Shown: positions 8,635-18,092 of the stretch, piece by piece | Position numbering within the stretch: position 1 is the first letter of the stretch | How the letters are laid out: each line of letters begins with the position of its first letter | NCBI GenBank assembly: GCA_964442075.1 | Contig: CAYTWH010000014.1 | Coordinates: 16,595 to 80,594, forward strand | Reading direction: 5' to 3' | Source of the DNA: CAYTAU01 sp964442075 | Lineage (GTDB): Bacteria; Bacteroidota; Bacteroidia; Bacteroidales; CAYTAU01 | DNA length: 64,000 nt | Program-made: the position numbers and the translations under genes | Notes under the pieces: generated by a model | Told to the model about the DNA's origin: nothing | Seen by the model: only the letters and a program-made list of their open reading frames with translations | Databases searched by the model: none

Positions 8635-11016
8635 TTATTTGATAAAATTTCCAATTTTTAATCCAAAATAAACAATACGCGGATTCATTGGTCCATATAT
8701 ATATCCCGGGTCCCTGCCAATTCCGCTATCAAAATCACTTTGATATGAATTGAATATATTTTTCACTCCCGTAAAAACCTGCAAAGTAGCTCCGTTCAGT
8801 TTGATATTGTATCGTATTTTCAATCCTATATCAAAAAAACTTTTTGTTGTTCTTAATTCTCCATCATCAGGATTTGGGATTTGTAATCCAAAATAAGGAA
8901 CAAGCATTTTACCTGTATAATTACCTGTTGAAGATATTCCCAATTTTTTTGATGCTTGCAAATCTAATGTCAAATAAGCATAATCTTTAGGTGTACGGAA
9001 GAAACTTTTTTCGTTAAATTCCTGTACTTCTTCATATTTACTATTTTGTTTAGTAAAACCTGCTTTTAATGAAAATTTATCAGTTGGTACTACATTCAAT
9101 TCAATATTTACACCTTGTACTTTTGCTCCTTTTTCTGCATTAACTCGTGTATAAACAATAGTTCCGTTTTCATCAGCTTCACTGTATTCATTTGCAAAAG
9201 GATTATTCAGTTGAGTATAAAATCCCTCAACTAATAAACCAACATACACTTTCCCTATTTGTTTGTTAAAGTCAAATGATGCCATATAACTATAGCTTGT
9301 TTCTTGTTTTAAATCAGGGTCATTTTCATGAATTACTTTTCTGGAACCGGATGTTTCAATATGTAAATCCTCATCAAATATTTGTGGAGCACGATATCCT
9401 TGTGAATAGCTCACTCTGGCTTGCAAATACTTTTTTATGTCATATTTTAAAGTAAACCTTGGACTCAACACATTTCCTGATTTATTATAACCAAAATGTT
9501 GGTTATCTACTACATTATAATTATCAAACCGTGCACCGGCAGAAACTTTAAGTTTATTCCATTTAATTTCATATTGTGAAAAAATGCCTGTGGTATTTGT
9601 AATTTGGTCTGCAATAATAACATTATTTGTATGTTTAATATTAATAATAGTATCATCAATTACAGAATTTTCAATATCAGAATATCCAAGCTTTTTATCT
9701 TTTAATGAGGCACCTTCATTTTCTATACCTATTACCAAACTTGATTTTTTAAATTTTGCATTATACTGAGTACCCATTGTATAAGAAAAATCTTTAGTGT
9801 TTCCATAATCACTTAAGGATTTATTTGCTCCGTAATACGAATCCCTGTTTATTCTTTGTCCTGAAACATAAATGGAAAACATATCATCCTCCCTAAAAAA
9901 TTGCTCATATGTTAATGCCCCTGTAGTCAAATTATGTTTTAATGCCTCGGCAATGTTTGCTTCATGAACCGGATAATCAAATTTATCTCCTCCCCGTCTT
10001 TCTTCTTTAATATTGAAAAAATCGGCTGTGAGTTTATTTCTAGTTCCAAAACGATGAAATAATCGTGTTCCTATTGTAGTATTTTTTAAAAGAGCAATTT
10101 CAGAAAATCTATCATCATTTGCATCAAATGGTTCTCTGTCGCGATAAAATCCATAAAGAGCCATAGCTGTTTTATTATCGGCAGAGACCAAAGATGTGTT
10201 GAAATTTACCGAATAATCTTGGGCTGGATTACCAGTATCATCCAATCCTACACCAATAAGTCCACTATTAACTCCAAATTCGTAAGAATTATTAACGGGG
10301 TCTTTTAAAATCAGGTTAATTGTGCCTGCAATGGCATTGCTCCCATATAATGCAGAACCACCACCTCTAACCACTTCAACACGTTCAATCATGCTTGAAG
10401 GAATTAACTCCAAACCATAAACTCCAGCTAATCCGCTAAAAATTGGACGACCGTTTATTAATATTTGGGAATAAGGACCTTCCATTCCATTCATCCTAAC
10501 TTGAGAAAAACCACAATTCTGGCAGTTATTTTCCATTCTTAAACCAGGACAAAAATTCAAACCTTCGCTTAAAGTTACTGATTGTATTGTTGCAAATAAT
10601 TTAGGTGTTAAAATACTCACAATAGTTGAAGATTCTGTTCTATTTGTTTTGTTTCTATCTCCAGTAACTACAACTTCTTCAATCCCTAAAACATCCTTAT
10701 CCAATTCAAATTTTAGTTCTTTGGTTTCATCCGCTTTAATTGTTATTTTAATTTCTTTTGGTTTATGACCTAATGATTGTGCTCTAATTGTTATAGTTCC
10801 TACGGGTAAATTAATTAACTGATAATGTCCTGTTTCGTCTGTTGTTGTTCCAATTGTTGTCCCTTTAACAGTTACTGTTGCAAAAGGGATATGTTCTCCA
10901 CAATAAGAGCAAATCACATGTCCAACAATAGTGGCATCTGTTTTATTTTTTTGGGCATAATTGATTTGTGTAAATGATAATAAAAACATTATCAAGATAA
11001 TATATATTTTGTTCAT
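8635..11016 (-). CDS. TonB-dependent outer-membrane receptor, probable metal or metal-complex uptake
   Basis: 793 residues: signal peptide 1-21 (ending NYAQ), a CarboxypepD_reg-like domain (about 28-115: GHVICSYCGEHIPFATVTVK ... TDETGHYQLINLPVG), a TonB plug (about 120-235, with MNGMEGPYSQILINGRPIFS and IERVEVVRGGGSALYGSNAI), then a 22-strand-type barrel ending in an aromatic-rich YFGLKIGNFIK. TonB-dependent receptors import scarce ligands across the outer membrane using TonB/ExbBD energy. The substrate is not readable directly, but CxxC pairs in the N-terminal domain (CSYC) and the plug (CQNC), plus the His-rich small membrane protein encoded 79 bases upstream on the same strand, suggest a transition metal. 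No SusD-like partner is adjacent, arguing against glycan uptake. Receptor call firm; metal specificity is inference. Confidence 0.9.
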   Translation of the reverse strand: MNKIYIILIMFLLSFTQINYAQKNKTDATIVGHVICSYCGEHIPFATVTVKGTTIGTTTDETGHYQLINLPVGTITIRAQSLGHKPKEIKITIKADETKELKFELDKDVLGIEEVVVTGDRNKTNRTESSTIVSILTPKLFATIQSVTLSEGLNFCPGLRMENNCQNCGFSQVRMNGMEGPYSQILINGRPIFSGLAGVYGLELIPSSMIERVEVVRGGGSALYGSNAIAGTINLILKDPVNNSYEFGVNSGLIGVGLDDTGNPAQDYSVNFNTSLVSADNKTAMALYGFYRDREPFDANDDRFSEIALLKNTTIGTRLFHRFGTRNKLTADFFNIKEERRGGDKFDYPVHEANIAEALKHNLTTGALTYEQFFREDDMFSIYVSGQRINRDSYYGANKSLSDYGNTKDFSYTMGTQYNAKFKKSSLVIGIENEGASLKDKKLGYSDIENSVIDDTIINIKHTNNVIIADQITNTTGIFSQYEIKWNKLKVSAGARFDNYNVVDNQHFGYNKSGNVLSPRFTLKYDIKKYLQARVSYSQGYRAPQIFDEDLHIETSGSRKVIHENDPDLKQETSYSYMASFDFNKQIGKVYVGLLVEGFYTQLNNPFANEYSEADENGTIVYTRVNAEKGAKVQGVNIELNVVPTDKFSLKAGFTKQNSKYEEVQEFNEKSFFRTPKDYAYLTLDLQASKKLGISSTGNYTGKMLVPYFGLQIPNPDDGELRTTKSFFDIGLKIRYNIKLNGATLQVFTGVKNIFNSYQSDFDSGIGRDPGYIYGPMNPRIVYFGLKIGNFIK

Positions 11017-11095
11017 AATATTATTTTTACATTAAAATATTGATATAATACAATTTATGCAATTTCTGTCTTAAAAACTGTAATTAAATATGAAA

Positions 11096-11458
11096 TTATA
11101 AAATTGGAGGTGCTCTGCCTTTATAAAGAATTATGCAGCTTAGAGTATTCCTTGATATTAAGTGGAATAAGTGTTTTATCTTTTTAATAAGGGCAGGTAA
11201 AGCAAGAATCAAAAATACTATTAGAAAAAGAATTTCTATATTTTGAAAAAATAATAATTCTGCATTTGTATGATGGTGAGACTTGTATGGCTTAGAATCG
11301 TCTGACTTATTGTAAGGGTGAGTATGTACAATAACTGTTCCGTCATTTAGTCTATGGGCATGCATAAAAATAGTCTTACTGACAATAAACATCCCCATTA
11401 CACCTATTATCAAAAAAATAACTAATTTAATTGTTATATTTCTAATGGTCGTTTTCAT
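11096..11458 (-). CDS. Small His-rich membrane protein upstream of the TonB-dependent receptor
   Basis: 120 residues with two hydrophobic segments (about 9-27 and 70-92) flanking a loop rich in histidine (HAHRLNDGTVIVHTHPY ... KSHHHTNAE; eight His in about 35 residues). Such loops commonly bind Zn, Cu, Ni or Co. It is encoded just ahead of the receptor on the same strand, so the two are probably co-transcribed. A metal-responsive or metal-relay role at the inner membrane is inferred; I recognise no named family. The C-terminal tail after the second membrane segment is basic, then ends in GRAPPIL. A two-box promoter sits only 8 bases before the start codon, implying a leaderless or near-leaderless mRNA. 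Confidence 0.7.
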   Translation of the reverse strand: MKTTIRNITIKLVIFLIIGVMGMFIVSKTIFMHAHRLNDGTVIVHTHPYNKSDDSKPYKSHHHTNAELLFFQNIEILFLIVFLILALPALIKKIKHLFHLISRNTLSCIILYKGRAPPIL

Positions 11459-11465
11459 GAATTGG

Positions 11466-11495
11466 CAAAAATATATAATTCAAAGTAACATACAA
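11466..11495 (-). promoter_or_regulatory. Candidate promoter for the His-rich protein/receptor pair
   Basis: On the minus strand the sequence reads TTG-N19-TATTTTTG, matching the Bacteroidetes consensus at both boxes. The -7 box ends 8 bases before the ATG at 11458, so transcription would start at or next to the start codon. Confidence 0.45.
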
Positions 11496-11624
11496 TAGCT
11501 AATTGAAAATATTTATTGCAAATCAATATATATAAATTATTTTGCTAAAGATGAGCTGTAAAATAAAATTAAAAGAGTTAAAGCTATTAATTAAGATAAG
11601 GAGATAATCTTCCTGAATTCAGTA

Positions 11625-14600
11625 TTACTTAATTAAAACTACTTGTTTAGTTATTATCTTGATATCAGTAATTATTTTACACAAATAAACTCCACCTGAT
11701 AAATCTGACATATCAAATACTGTCTTATTTTTACCAATGCTCTTAATAAATTGTCTGCATATCATTTTCCCATTAATATCAAGTAATTGTATTTCTGCAT
11801 TATTATTAGGATTATATATGCTTACAAACAATTTATCATTTGTAGGATTTGGATAAATTTCAACATAAGATAATTCAGGTTTATCAGAAATTGATACACC
11901 AACAACTGTAATTATTATAAAAGATGTGTCGTTACCACAATTATTTGAAGCTATTAAAGTTATAGTGTATGTACCATCTGCACTATATGTATGTATTGGA
12001 TCTTGATCTGTTGAAGTATTTCCGTCACCAAAGTCCCAACTATATGATGTTGCATTAGTTGAATTATTTGTTAAACTAACTTCCAAAGAATTTGTTGAAT
12101 AAAAGAAATCTGATGTAGGCTGTACATCAACAGTAATTGTTAATGCATTTGAAGTTGCAGGATTTCCTGTTGCACATGATAAAGATGAAATTAATTCACA
12201 TGTAATAACATCTCCATCAACAAATGATGTTGAAGTATAAGTTGGACTGTTGTTTCCAATACTGTTTCCATTAATAAACCATTCATATACAGGGGTTGTT
12301 CCTTCATTAGTAGGTGTTGCATCAATAATAAGTGTTTCTCCCGTACAAATTGAATTGTTTCCTGCAATTACAACGTTTACAGGCAAACTTGAAGCAACTG
12401 TTATTGTTATTGAGTTTGAATTTGCGGGTCCATCGTTACATGTTTCTGATGAAGTAAGAATACAAGTAACAACATCTGCGTCAACCAGTGTTATTGATGA
12501 ATATGTAGAATTATTTGTTCCTACAACAGAACCGTTCACTTGCCATTCATAAATCGGTGTTACTCCCCCGTTTGTTGGAATAGCATCAAATATTACATTA
12601 TCTCCCGGACAAATTGATGTAGTTGAAGCAGTAACTAAGACACTTACCGGCGACTGTGCCACAACAATTGCCTCAACAGATTCTCTTTGGCTAAGGCAAG
12701 CCGGTTCCTGTACTTCCCAATCGTAAAAATAATAATAATATCCTGTTGGATTAGAAGTCGCACTGCTATAATTAATACTTAATAAACTGGGCAGTACATA
12801 AGGATAACTTGTATTTGCATTAGTTCTAAAAAGATTGGGTGTACCTGTACAAGCTAATTGCAAATCATTATCAGCGGGAATATCAAAATCAAGGTCAATT
12901 CTACTAATTCCTGCAGGAACATTTAATGTTATAGTTTGCAAAACTGTTCCTAAATTATCTCTTAACTCTATTGTTCTGTCAGCAATAGTTTCAGCATTAA
13001 CTTCAACCGATAATAATGTTACAGGTGTAAAACAATCGAAAACAAGATAATGTGTAGCTCCTAAAAAGCCACCATCGCCTGTATTATTTGTTTCTCCAAC
13101 ATTCTGAGGACTTTGTGATACACTGTTTTCAACATAATATGTTGTAGATACTGTAAGAGGAGGCGTTGTATATGTAATACCTGTGTCAAGCAAATTTCCT
13201 GCTGTTACTGTATCGTACCAGTATATTTCTCCCGAAGCTGTTGCTGATAAAGTTGCTGTTTCATTTTCACAAACTGTAGTTCCTGTAGTAACCGGCATAT
13301 CAGGTGCAACAATAAAAATATAATCAATTATTGTAATTGTATCAGAACCATAGGCATTAGTTGCAATTAATGTAACAGTATAAGTACCATTAGAGGTGTA
13401 TGTGTAAACAGGGTTTTGATCTGTTGATACGTTACCATCGCCAAAATCCCAATTCCACGACGTAGGTGCATTTGATGAATTATCTGTAAATATTATAGTT
13501 CCTGTACATGTTGTGTTATTGATTACAGAAAAATTTGCCACAGGCGGAGTACTTGGATAATAACATGTCCAGTCTAACTCAAAACCTGCTTCTGTAACTG
13601 CCGGATCTGAATATTGTCTTACTGTTATATCACCACCTGTAGATGTTATTGTTCCGGGACTACCTGTTGTATTACAATAAAATGTTCCATTAATTAAAGG
13701 AGAAGAAATATCAGGACCATCGTAAAAAGCTATATAATCGAAATCGCATGTTGAACCACTTCCTGCTTCAACACTAAACGAAAGAATATCTAAAGTTATT
13801 TGTGTAGCTCCCGGTGGTGATATAGTAAATGATACATCAGTCTGATCCGGATAATTATTTGTAGCTCCGCCGGTATCGTATAATTTTCCGTTACAGGAAT
13901 AATGGGTATAAGTTCCCGAAGTTGGCATTATTGCTATACATGGTAAAGTAGTGTCAATTTCAATATACGATGTTTTAATTTCAGTGTCAGTACCACAAAC
14001 ACCTCCATCAGAAAATAACTGGACATTAAATGTTCCTAAAGTGGTGTAAGTATGTGTTGGATTAATATCCGTACTTGTGCCTCCATCACCAAAATCCCAG
14101 TCAAAATTGGTGCCGTTAACCGACATATTTGTAAACTGTACTGTAAAAGGAGCAACACACGATTGTGTATAATCAGCTTCAAAATCACTAACAACATTTG
14201 GAGTATATGCGTTTCCTAATCCTACTGCATACAATGCATCTGTTACTGCTTCTACCTCAGGAGTACATGCTCCATATAGGTCTACTGCTGACTGTATTGC
14301 ATAAAAACGGGCATCAATATATTGTGATGAAGTGGTTAAATAAACAGTTAACAATCTGTAAGTAATATCACCGGCTTTATCCATTCCTATTGGACTGATA
14401 TTATAAGAATCGCCATTATCGTTTGTTCCACTGCCACCTTCACTAATTAAATAATACCAGTGCATTAACACTCCACAATTAGTATGTACTCCACCATAAT
14501 CACCGCTACCTGTTGCCCAGTAATTTCCAAGATATGTATCAGGTAAACTATAAGCATTTGGATCGGCAAGTGAACGAAATGTTGTTCCAATATCTTCGCC

Positions 14601-15875
14601 AATATCCCAATTTGCCAGCAATGGCTTTGCATAAAACTCCACGGTAGTGCCAAAAATATCGCTAAATGCTTCATTTAAAGCTCCTGATTCATAACTATAT
14701 ACCAGAGCAGCAGTATAACTTGTTAAACCATGAGTAATTTCATGAGCACAAATATCTACTGTTGTAAGCGGACTTATTGTACTTCCGTTACCATCGCCGT
14801 ATGTCATATAATTTCCATTCCAAAAAGCATTGGCATAATCAGTATCGTAATGAATATAACTAATAAGTTTAAAACCACTGCCATCTATACTGTTTCTACT
14901 ATGCGTATTATAATAATAATCGTAAGTCATTTCTGTTGCCCAATGAGCATCGGCAGCATACTCGTCTAATTCAGGATTTGCATTATTCCAGTAATTATCG
15001 CTATCGGTAAAATCTACTGCACTACCGTAATCTGTCCCATTATTCATATCGTAGGTTTCTACACCAAGTCCCCTGCCTGTTTCTCTTAACCTGTAATATC
15101 CACTATAGCTATCGGCAGTAAGTGTACGAGTTCCGCTATACCCTGTTTCTGCTGTGCCGGGAACATCAGCAGTATGAATTATTTTATTTTCGAAAAGAAT
15201 TTCTCCTGTATTGGCATCAACATAAATATAAGCTCTACTGACTGGTTTGTGTGCATAAATATTGAATTTATATGCATATTTTAATTGATTATTATAAACA
15301 TTTCCTTTCTCTGCAATAATCATAAGTTCTCCATTTGGAAAATATGTTGCATTTGGGTCTTTTTGCAATTTTTTAATATGGGATTCCTGCCCCGGGATTT
15401 CCCACATATATTTTTCTGCTCCTACATAATCTTTTGCTTTATTTAGAGCATCAGCTTCAGAAACAGAAGTGGATTGTGAAATGTTTATTTTGTCGTAAAG
15501 ATTTCCGTTTGCAGATATTACTTTACCATTTTTTACATGAAAAATATACATTGTAAGTTCTACGGGTATATTATTATATGTTTGCTGATATCTGTAATGT
15601 TCTATTCCCAACCTGTCGGTTTCTTTATTTATTAATTTAAAACCAAAATTATTATCCGATTTGTAAAAACGTTTCATCCAGTTAATGATATCAGCATATT
15701 GAATTTCGCTTCCTTTTTTAAATTTTATAAAACTTGGGATATCAGAAAAGTCTTTAAAACGTAAAACTTCTGTTCCGGGAATAATATCATTAGCTTCTTT
15801 ACCATAATATGTGGCGCTAAATAATTGACTGAATAATATCACATTAACAAATAATAAAAGGGCAATTTTTTTCAT
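11625..15875 (-). CDS. Secreted M4 (thermolysin-like) metalloprotease with PKD, CUB and Ig-like modules and T9SS sorting domain
   Basis: 1416 residues. Signal peptide 1-20; FTP/PepSY propeptide about 45-235; M4 catalytic domain about 240-560 with the zinc motif HEITH (His378, Glu379, His382), third ligand Glu402 in NEAFSDIFG, and the conserved HTNCGV histidine near 465. Then a PKD domain (about 565-640), a CUB-like domain (about 650-770, YDTGGATNNYPD, FDYIAFYDG), a second PKD (WNWDFGDGNVSTDQNPVYTY), an Ig-like module, a beta domain, two tandem Ig-like repeats (YEWQVNGS and YEWFINGN), a third PKD (YSWDFGDGNTSTDQDP), and a T9SS type A sorting domain (IYPNPTND ... GGVYLCKI). It should be exported by Sec, then T9SS, and digest extracellular protein, with the modules giving substrate or surface attachment. 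All catalytic residues are present. Confidence 0.95.
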   Translation of the reverse strand: MKKIALLLFVNVILFSQLFSATYYGKEANDIIPGTEVLRFKDFSDIPSFIKFKKGSEIQYADIINWMKRFYKSDNNFGFKLINKETDRLGIEHYRYQQTYNNIPVELTMYIFHVKNGKVISANGNLYDKINISQSTSVSEADALNKAKDYVGAEKYMWEIPGQESHIKKLQKDPNATYFPNGELMIIAEKGNVYNNQLKYAYKFNIYAHKPVSRAYIYVDANTGEILFENKIIHTADVPGTAETGYSGTRTLTADSYSGYYRLRETGRGLGVETYDMNNGTDYGSAVDFTDSDNYWNNANPELDEYAADAHWATEMTYDYYYNTHSRNSIDGSGFKLISYIHYDTDYANAFWNGNYMTYGDGNGSTISPLTTVDICAHEITHGLTSYTAALVYSYESGALNEAFSDIFGTTVEFYAKPLLANWDIGEDIGTTFRSLADPNAYSLPDTYLGNYWATGSGDYGGVHTNCGVLMHWYYLISEGGSGTNDNGDSYNISPIGMDKAGDITYRLLTVYLTTSSQYIDARFYAIQSAVDLYGACTPEVEAVTDALYAVGLGNAYTPNVVSDFEADYTQSCVAPFTVQFTNMSVNGTNFDWDFGDGGTSTDINPTHTYTTLGTFNVQLFSDGGVCGTDTEIKTSYIEIDTTLPCIAIMPTSGTYTHYSCNGKLYDTGGATNNYPDQTDVSFTISPPGATQITLDILSFSVEAGSGSTCDFDYIAFYDGPDISSPLINGTFYCNTTGSPGTITSTGGDITVRQYSDPAVTEAGFELDWTCYYPSTPPVANFSVINNTTCTGTIIFTDNSSNAPTSWNWDFGDGNVSTDQNPVYTYTSNGTYTVTLIATNAYGSDTITIIDYIFIVAPDMPVTTGTTVCENETATLSATASGEIYWYDTVTAGNLLDTGITYTTPPLTVSTTYYVENSVSQSPQNVGETNNTGDGGFLGATHYLVFDCFTPVTLLSVEVNAETIADRTIELRDNLGTVLQTITLNVPAGISRIDLDFDIPADNDLQLACTGTPNLFRTNANTSYPYVLPSLLSINYSSATSNPTGYYYYFYDWEVQEPACLSQRESVEAIVVAQSPVSVLVTASTTSICPGDNVIFDAIPTNGGVTPIYEWQVNGSVVGTNNSTYSSITLVDADVVTCILTSSETCNDGPANSNSITITVASSLPVNVVIAGNNSICTGETLIIDATPTNEGTTPVYEWFINGNSIGNNSPTYTSTSFVDGDVITCELISSLSCATGNPATSNALTITVDVQPTSDFFYSTNSLEVSLTNNSTNATSYSWDFGDGNTSTDQDPIHTYSADGTYTITLIASNNCGNDTSFIIITVVGVSISDKPELSYVEIYPNPTNDKLFVSIYNPNNNAEIQLLDINGKMICRQFIKSIGKNKTVFDMSDLSGGVYLCKIITDIKIITKQVVLIK

Positions 15876-15945
15876 AATATATAGGAGTTTTAATTGATTT
15901 TTAAAAATACAATAATTTTATTGAATTACAAAATTGAAGATTTTA

Positions 15946-15961
15946 TCCCGAGTACTCGGGA
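15946..15961. repeat. 16-base palindrome TCCCGAGTACTCGGGA (copy 1)
   Basis: Perfect palindrome in the gap between the SRPBCC gene and the metalloprotease. An identical copy is at 34898-34913 and a variant with a TTTC centre at 29559-29574, so it is a small dispersed REP-like element. Confidence 0.7.
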
Positions 15962-16036
15962 GTTAATTATGACAAACTATGAAGATAATTCAAGATTTTG
16001 GATTCTCTCGAAACTAATATTACTTATTCCTATAAA

Positions 16037-16435
16037 CTACATTTTCTCAAGATTATCTATAATGCCATCCAAAGCTTTTTGTAATGGGTTTTTCAGCATC
16101 TTTTTCATCATTACGTTTACCTTGGCTTTTGTGGTAATTCTTACGGCGGTTTTATTAGTATTTATTTGTTTTAGCTGTATCCACAAATCAAAATTCATAG
16201 GAATTGCTCCGCCACCACCAATTTTTATTAATTTATTGGGCTGTTTTTCTATAATATGCAATTCTATATTTCCTACTTTTTCAATTGTGAAACTACAGGT
16301 TTCTTCTGTTGCCTGCCAATCGCTAACTTTATCTTTTGGCAGCATTTGCCCTAAATTATTAAAATCTGATAATCTGTCATATATTTCCTCTTCAGATTTA
16401 TTTACACTACCAATTTTACTTACAACTTCTAGCAT
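16037..16435 (-). CDS. SRPBCC (START-like) family protein, downstream paralogue
   Basis: 132 residues, whole length a single SRPBCC/polyketide-cyclase-like helix-grip fold: an initial strand (MLEVVSKIGSVNKSEEEIYD), a LSDFNNLGQMLP helix, DWQATEETCSFTIE, and a long C-terminal amphipathic helix. The fold makes a hydrophobic pocket for lipids or other small ligands. It is clearly paralogous to the gene just upstream (shared VxDWQxTxExCxFTI and IIEKQPNKLIKI/IEEKKPSTFIKL), whose stop codon abuts this start with no intervening base, so translation is probably coupled. No ligand can be assigned. Third gene of a pyrE operon. Confidence 0.8.
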   Translation of the reverse strand: MLEVVSKIGSVNKSEEEIYDRLSDFNNLGQMLPKDKVSDWQATEETCSFTIEKVGNIELHIIEKQPNKLIKIGGGGAIPMNFDLWIQLKQINTNKTAVRITTKAKVNVMMKKMLKNPLQKALDGIIDNLEKM

Positions 16436-16837
16436 TTAAAAATTTGTTTCTGACAAATTGTCTAATAAAATATTTAAAAAGTTTTTCAATGGAGAAACAG
16501 CCATCATTTTCAACATAGGGTTTAAATCAGCATTAAAAATAAACTGAACACTTGTATTTTCGTTATCAAGTTCTGCCAATTCCATTAAAAAATTGAATGT
16601 AAAAGGCACTTTTCCATCGTTAATTAATTTTATGAATGTAGAAGGCTTTTTTTCTTCAATCTTCATCCCTAAACTAGCTGTTCCTTTAATAGTGAAATAA
16701 CAGCTTTCGCTTGTCGATTGCCAATCAACAACCCTATCGGGCATTATTTTTTCTAAATTATTAATATCTTCAAGAAAACTATAAACAAATTCAATTCTCT
16801 TATTGATATTCTTTTTGTTACTTTCAATTTTTGTCAT
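16436..16837 (-). CDS. SRPBCC (START-like) family protein, upstream paralogue
   Basis: 133 residues with the same helix-grip pattern as its downstream neighbour: SFLEDINNLEKIMPDRVVDW, SESCYFTIKG, then a FIFNADLNPMLKMMAVSPLK helix matching KAKVNVMMKKMLKNPLQK in the other copy. Starts 6 bases after the pyrE stop and ends exactly where the next gene begins. The pair looks like a tandem duplication that has since diverged; heterodimer formation is possible but only an inference. No catalytic residues are identifiable. Confidence 0.8.
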   Translation of the reverse strand: MTKIESNKKNINKRIEFVYSFLEDINNLEKIMPDRVVDWQSTSESCYFTIKGTASLGMKIEEKKPSTFIKLINDGKVPFTFNFLMELAELDNENTSVQFIFNADLNPMLKMMAVSPLKNFLNILLDNLSETNF

Positions 16838-16843
16838 AATTAA

Positions 16844-17479
16844 TTATTCTTTTCCCCATTCACCGGGATTAATTCGCCATTCTTTTAATGTGTCAATATC
16901 GTTTTGCTCAATATAATTATTTTCATTAGCAGCTTCAATCATTGCATTGTAATTACTTAAAGTAATAAGTTTACAGCCAACCTTATCAAAATTTCTTCTT
17001 GCAACTTCAAAATCGTAAGTAAAAATTGCTACCATACCAAGCACATCGCAATCGGCTGCACGCAATGCATCAACAGCTTTAAGACTACTTCCGCCTGTTG
17101 AAATCAAATCTTCAATTACCACAACTTTTTGTCCTGCTTTGATCTCACCTTCAATCATGTTTTCCAAACCATGCCCCTTTGCTGCCGATCTGATATAAAC
17201 AAAAGGCTTATTTAAAACTTGTGCCACAAGCACTCCCATTGCAATTGCTCCTGTAGCAACACCTGCAATAACTTCAACATCTGGATATTTTTCATTTACA
17301 ATTTTCACAAAACAATCTCTTATATAATCTCTTGTTTCGGGATATGATAATGTTTTTCTGTTATCACAATATATTGGCGATTTCCATCCCGAAGCCCATG
17401 TAAAAGGATTTGCAGGTTGTAGTTTTATTGCTTTAATTTGCAATAAATGATTAGCTACGTTTTTTTCAATATTTTCCAT
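16844..17479 (-). CDS. pyrE: Orotate phosphoribosyltransferase PyrE
   Basis: 211 residues, normal for PyrE, which makes orotidine 5'-phosphate from orotate and PRPP in pyrimidine synthesis. Family motifs: KLQPANPFTWASGWKSPIYC with DNRKTLSYPE near the start, GVATGAIAMG, YIRSAAKGHG and the PRPP-binding VVVIEDLISTGGSS. It heads a three-gene minus-strand operon with two SRPBCC genes. Its start codon overlaps the start codon of the divergent NUDIX gene by two bases, so its promoter must lie inside that gene (CAAAATTA at 17484-17491 is a -7-like site, but without a -33 partner). Confidence 0.95.
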   Translation of the reverse strand: MENIEKNVANHLLQIKAIKLQPANPFTWASGWKSPIYCDNRKTLSYPETRDYIRDCFVKIVNEKYPDVEVIAGVATGAIAMGVLVAQVLNKPFVYIRSAAKGHGLENMIEGEIKAGQKVVVIEDLISTGGSSLKAVDALRAADCDVLGMVAIFTYDFEVARRNFDKVGCKLITLSNYNAMIEAANENNYIEQNDIDTLKEWRINPGEWGKE

Positions 17480-18092
17480 GATGCAAAATTATAAAGTTTT
17501 TTTTAACGATAAAGTAATTCATATTTCAGACAAAAAAGAAATGGAAATCAAAAATATCAATTATATTGGTAATATTGAGGACATTACTAATGCGATTCAT
17601 TTAATAAGTTCCGATTCTGATTTAGACGAATTATGTATATATTCACAAAATGTTGAAAAATTATTTATGACCTTTTCTTCTCAATTTCAAACAATTGAAG
17701 CTTCGGGAGGAATAATTAAAGATGAAAACGACAGGATATTATTTATTTTCAGGAGAGGTAAATGGGATTTACCAAAAGGAAAAATTGACGATGGCGAAAC
17801 ACCCAAAATTACTGCGATAAGAGAAATTGAGGAAGAAACCGGTTTAAAAAACGTAAAAATTATTAAGCATATTTGCAATACATTTCACACATATAAATTA
17901 AAAAATAAAAATGTGTTAAAAAAAACCTACTGGTTTGAAATGAAATATTTTGGGAACGATAAGCTAATACCACAGACAGAAGAAGATATTACAAAACTCG
18001 AATGGTATAATATTAACAAGCTTGATTTAATTTATAGAAACACTTATAAATCTATCAAAGAGGTTGTAGAAAAACATCAAACTTTATATTAA
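17478..18092 (+). CDS. NUDIX hydrolase with N-terminal extension
   Basis: 204 residues. The Nudix box GX5EX7REUXEEXGU is complete within residues 97-119 (GKIDDGE ... REIEEETGL), preceded by ASGGIIKDENDRILFIFRRG. Nudix enzymes hydrolyse nucleoside diphosphates linked to another moiety; the exact substrate is not readable. Residues 1-70 form an extra N-terminal region found in the Bacteroidetes subgroup. The gene starts ATGATG at 17478, overlapping the divergent pyrE start; either Met could be used. It ends at a perfect bidirectional terminator. The divergent arrangement with pyrE hints at a nucleotide-related role, but that is inference. Confidence 0.85.
   Translation: MMQNYKVFFNDKVIHISDKKEMEIKNINYIGNIEDITNAIHLISSDSDLDELCIYSQNVEKLFMTFSSQFQTIEASGGIIKDENDRILFIFRRGKWDLPKGKIDDGETPKITAIREIEEETGLKNVKIIKHICNTFHTYKLKNKNVLKKTYWFEMKYFGNDKLIPQTEEDITKLEWYNINKLDLIYRNTYKSIKEVVEKHQTLY

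Noticed and set aside
15894..16439. Plus-strand open frame of 181 codons opposite the first SRPBCC gene
   Set aside because: It covers the reverse complement of a convincing SRPBCC protein and contains the palindromic repeat; no independent support.
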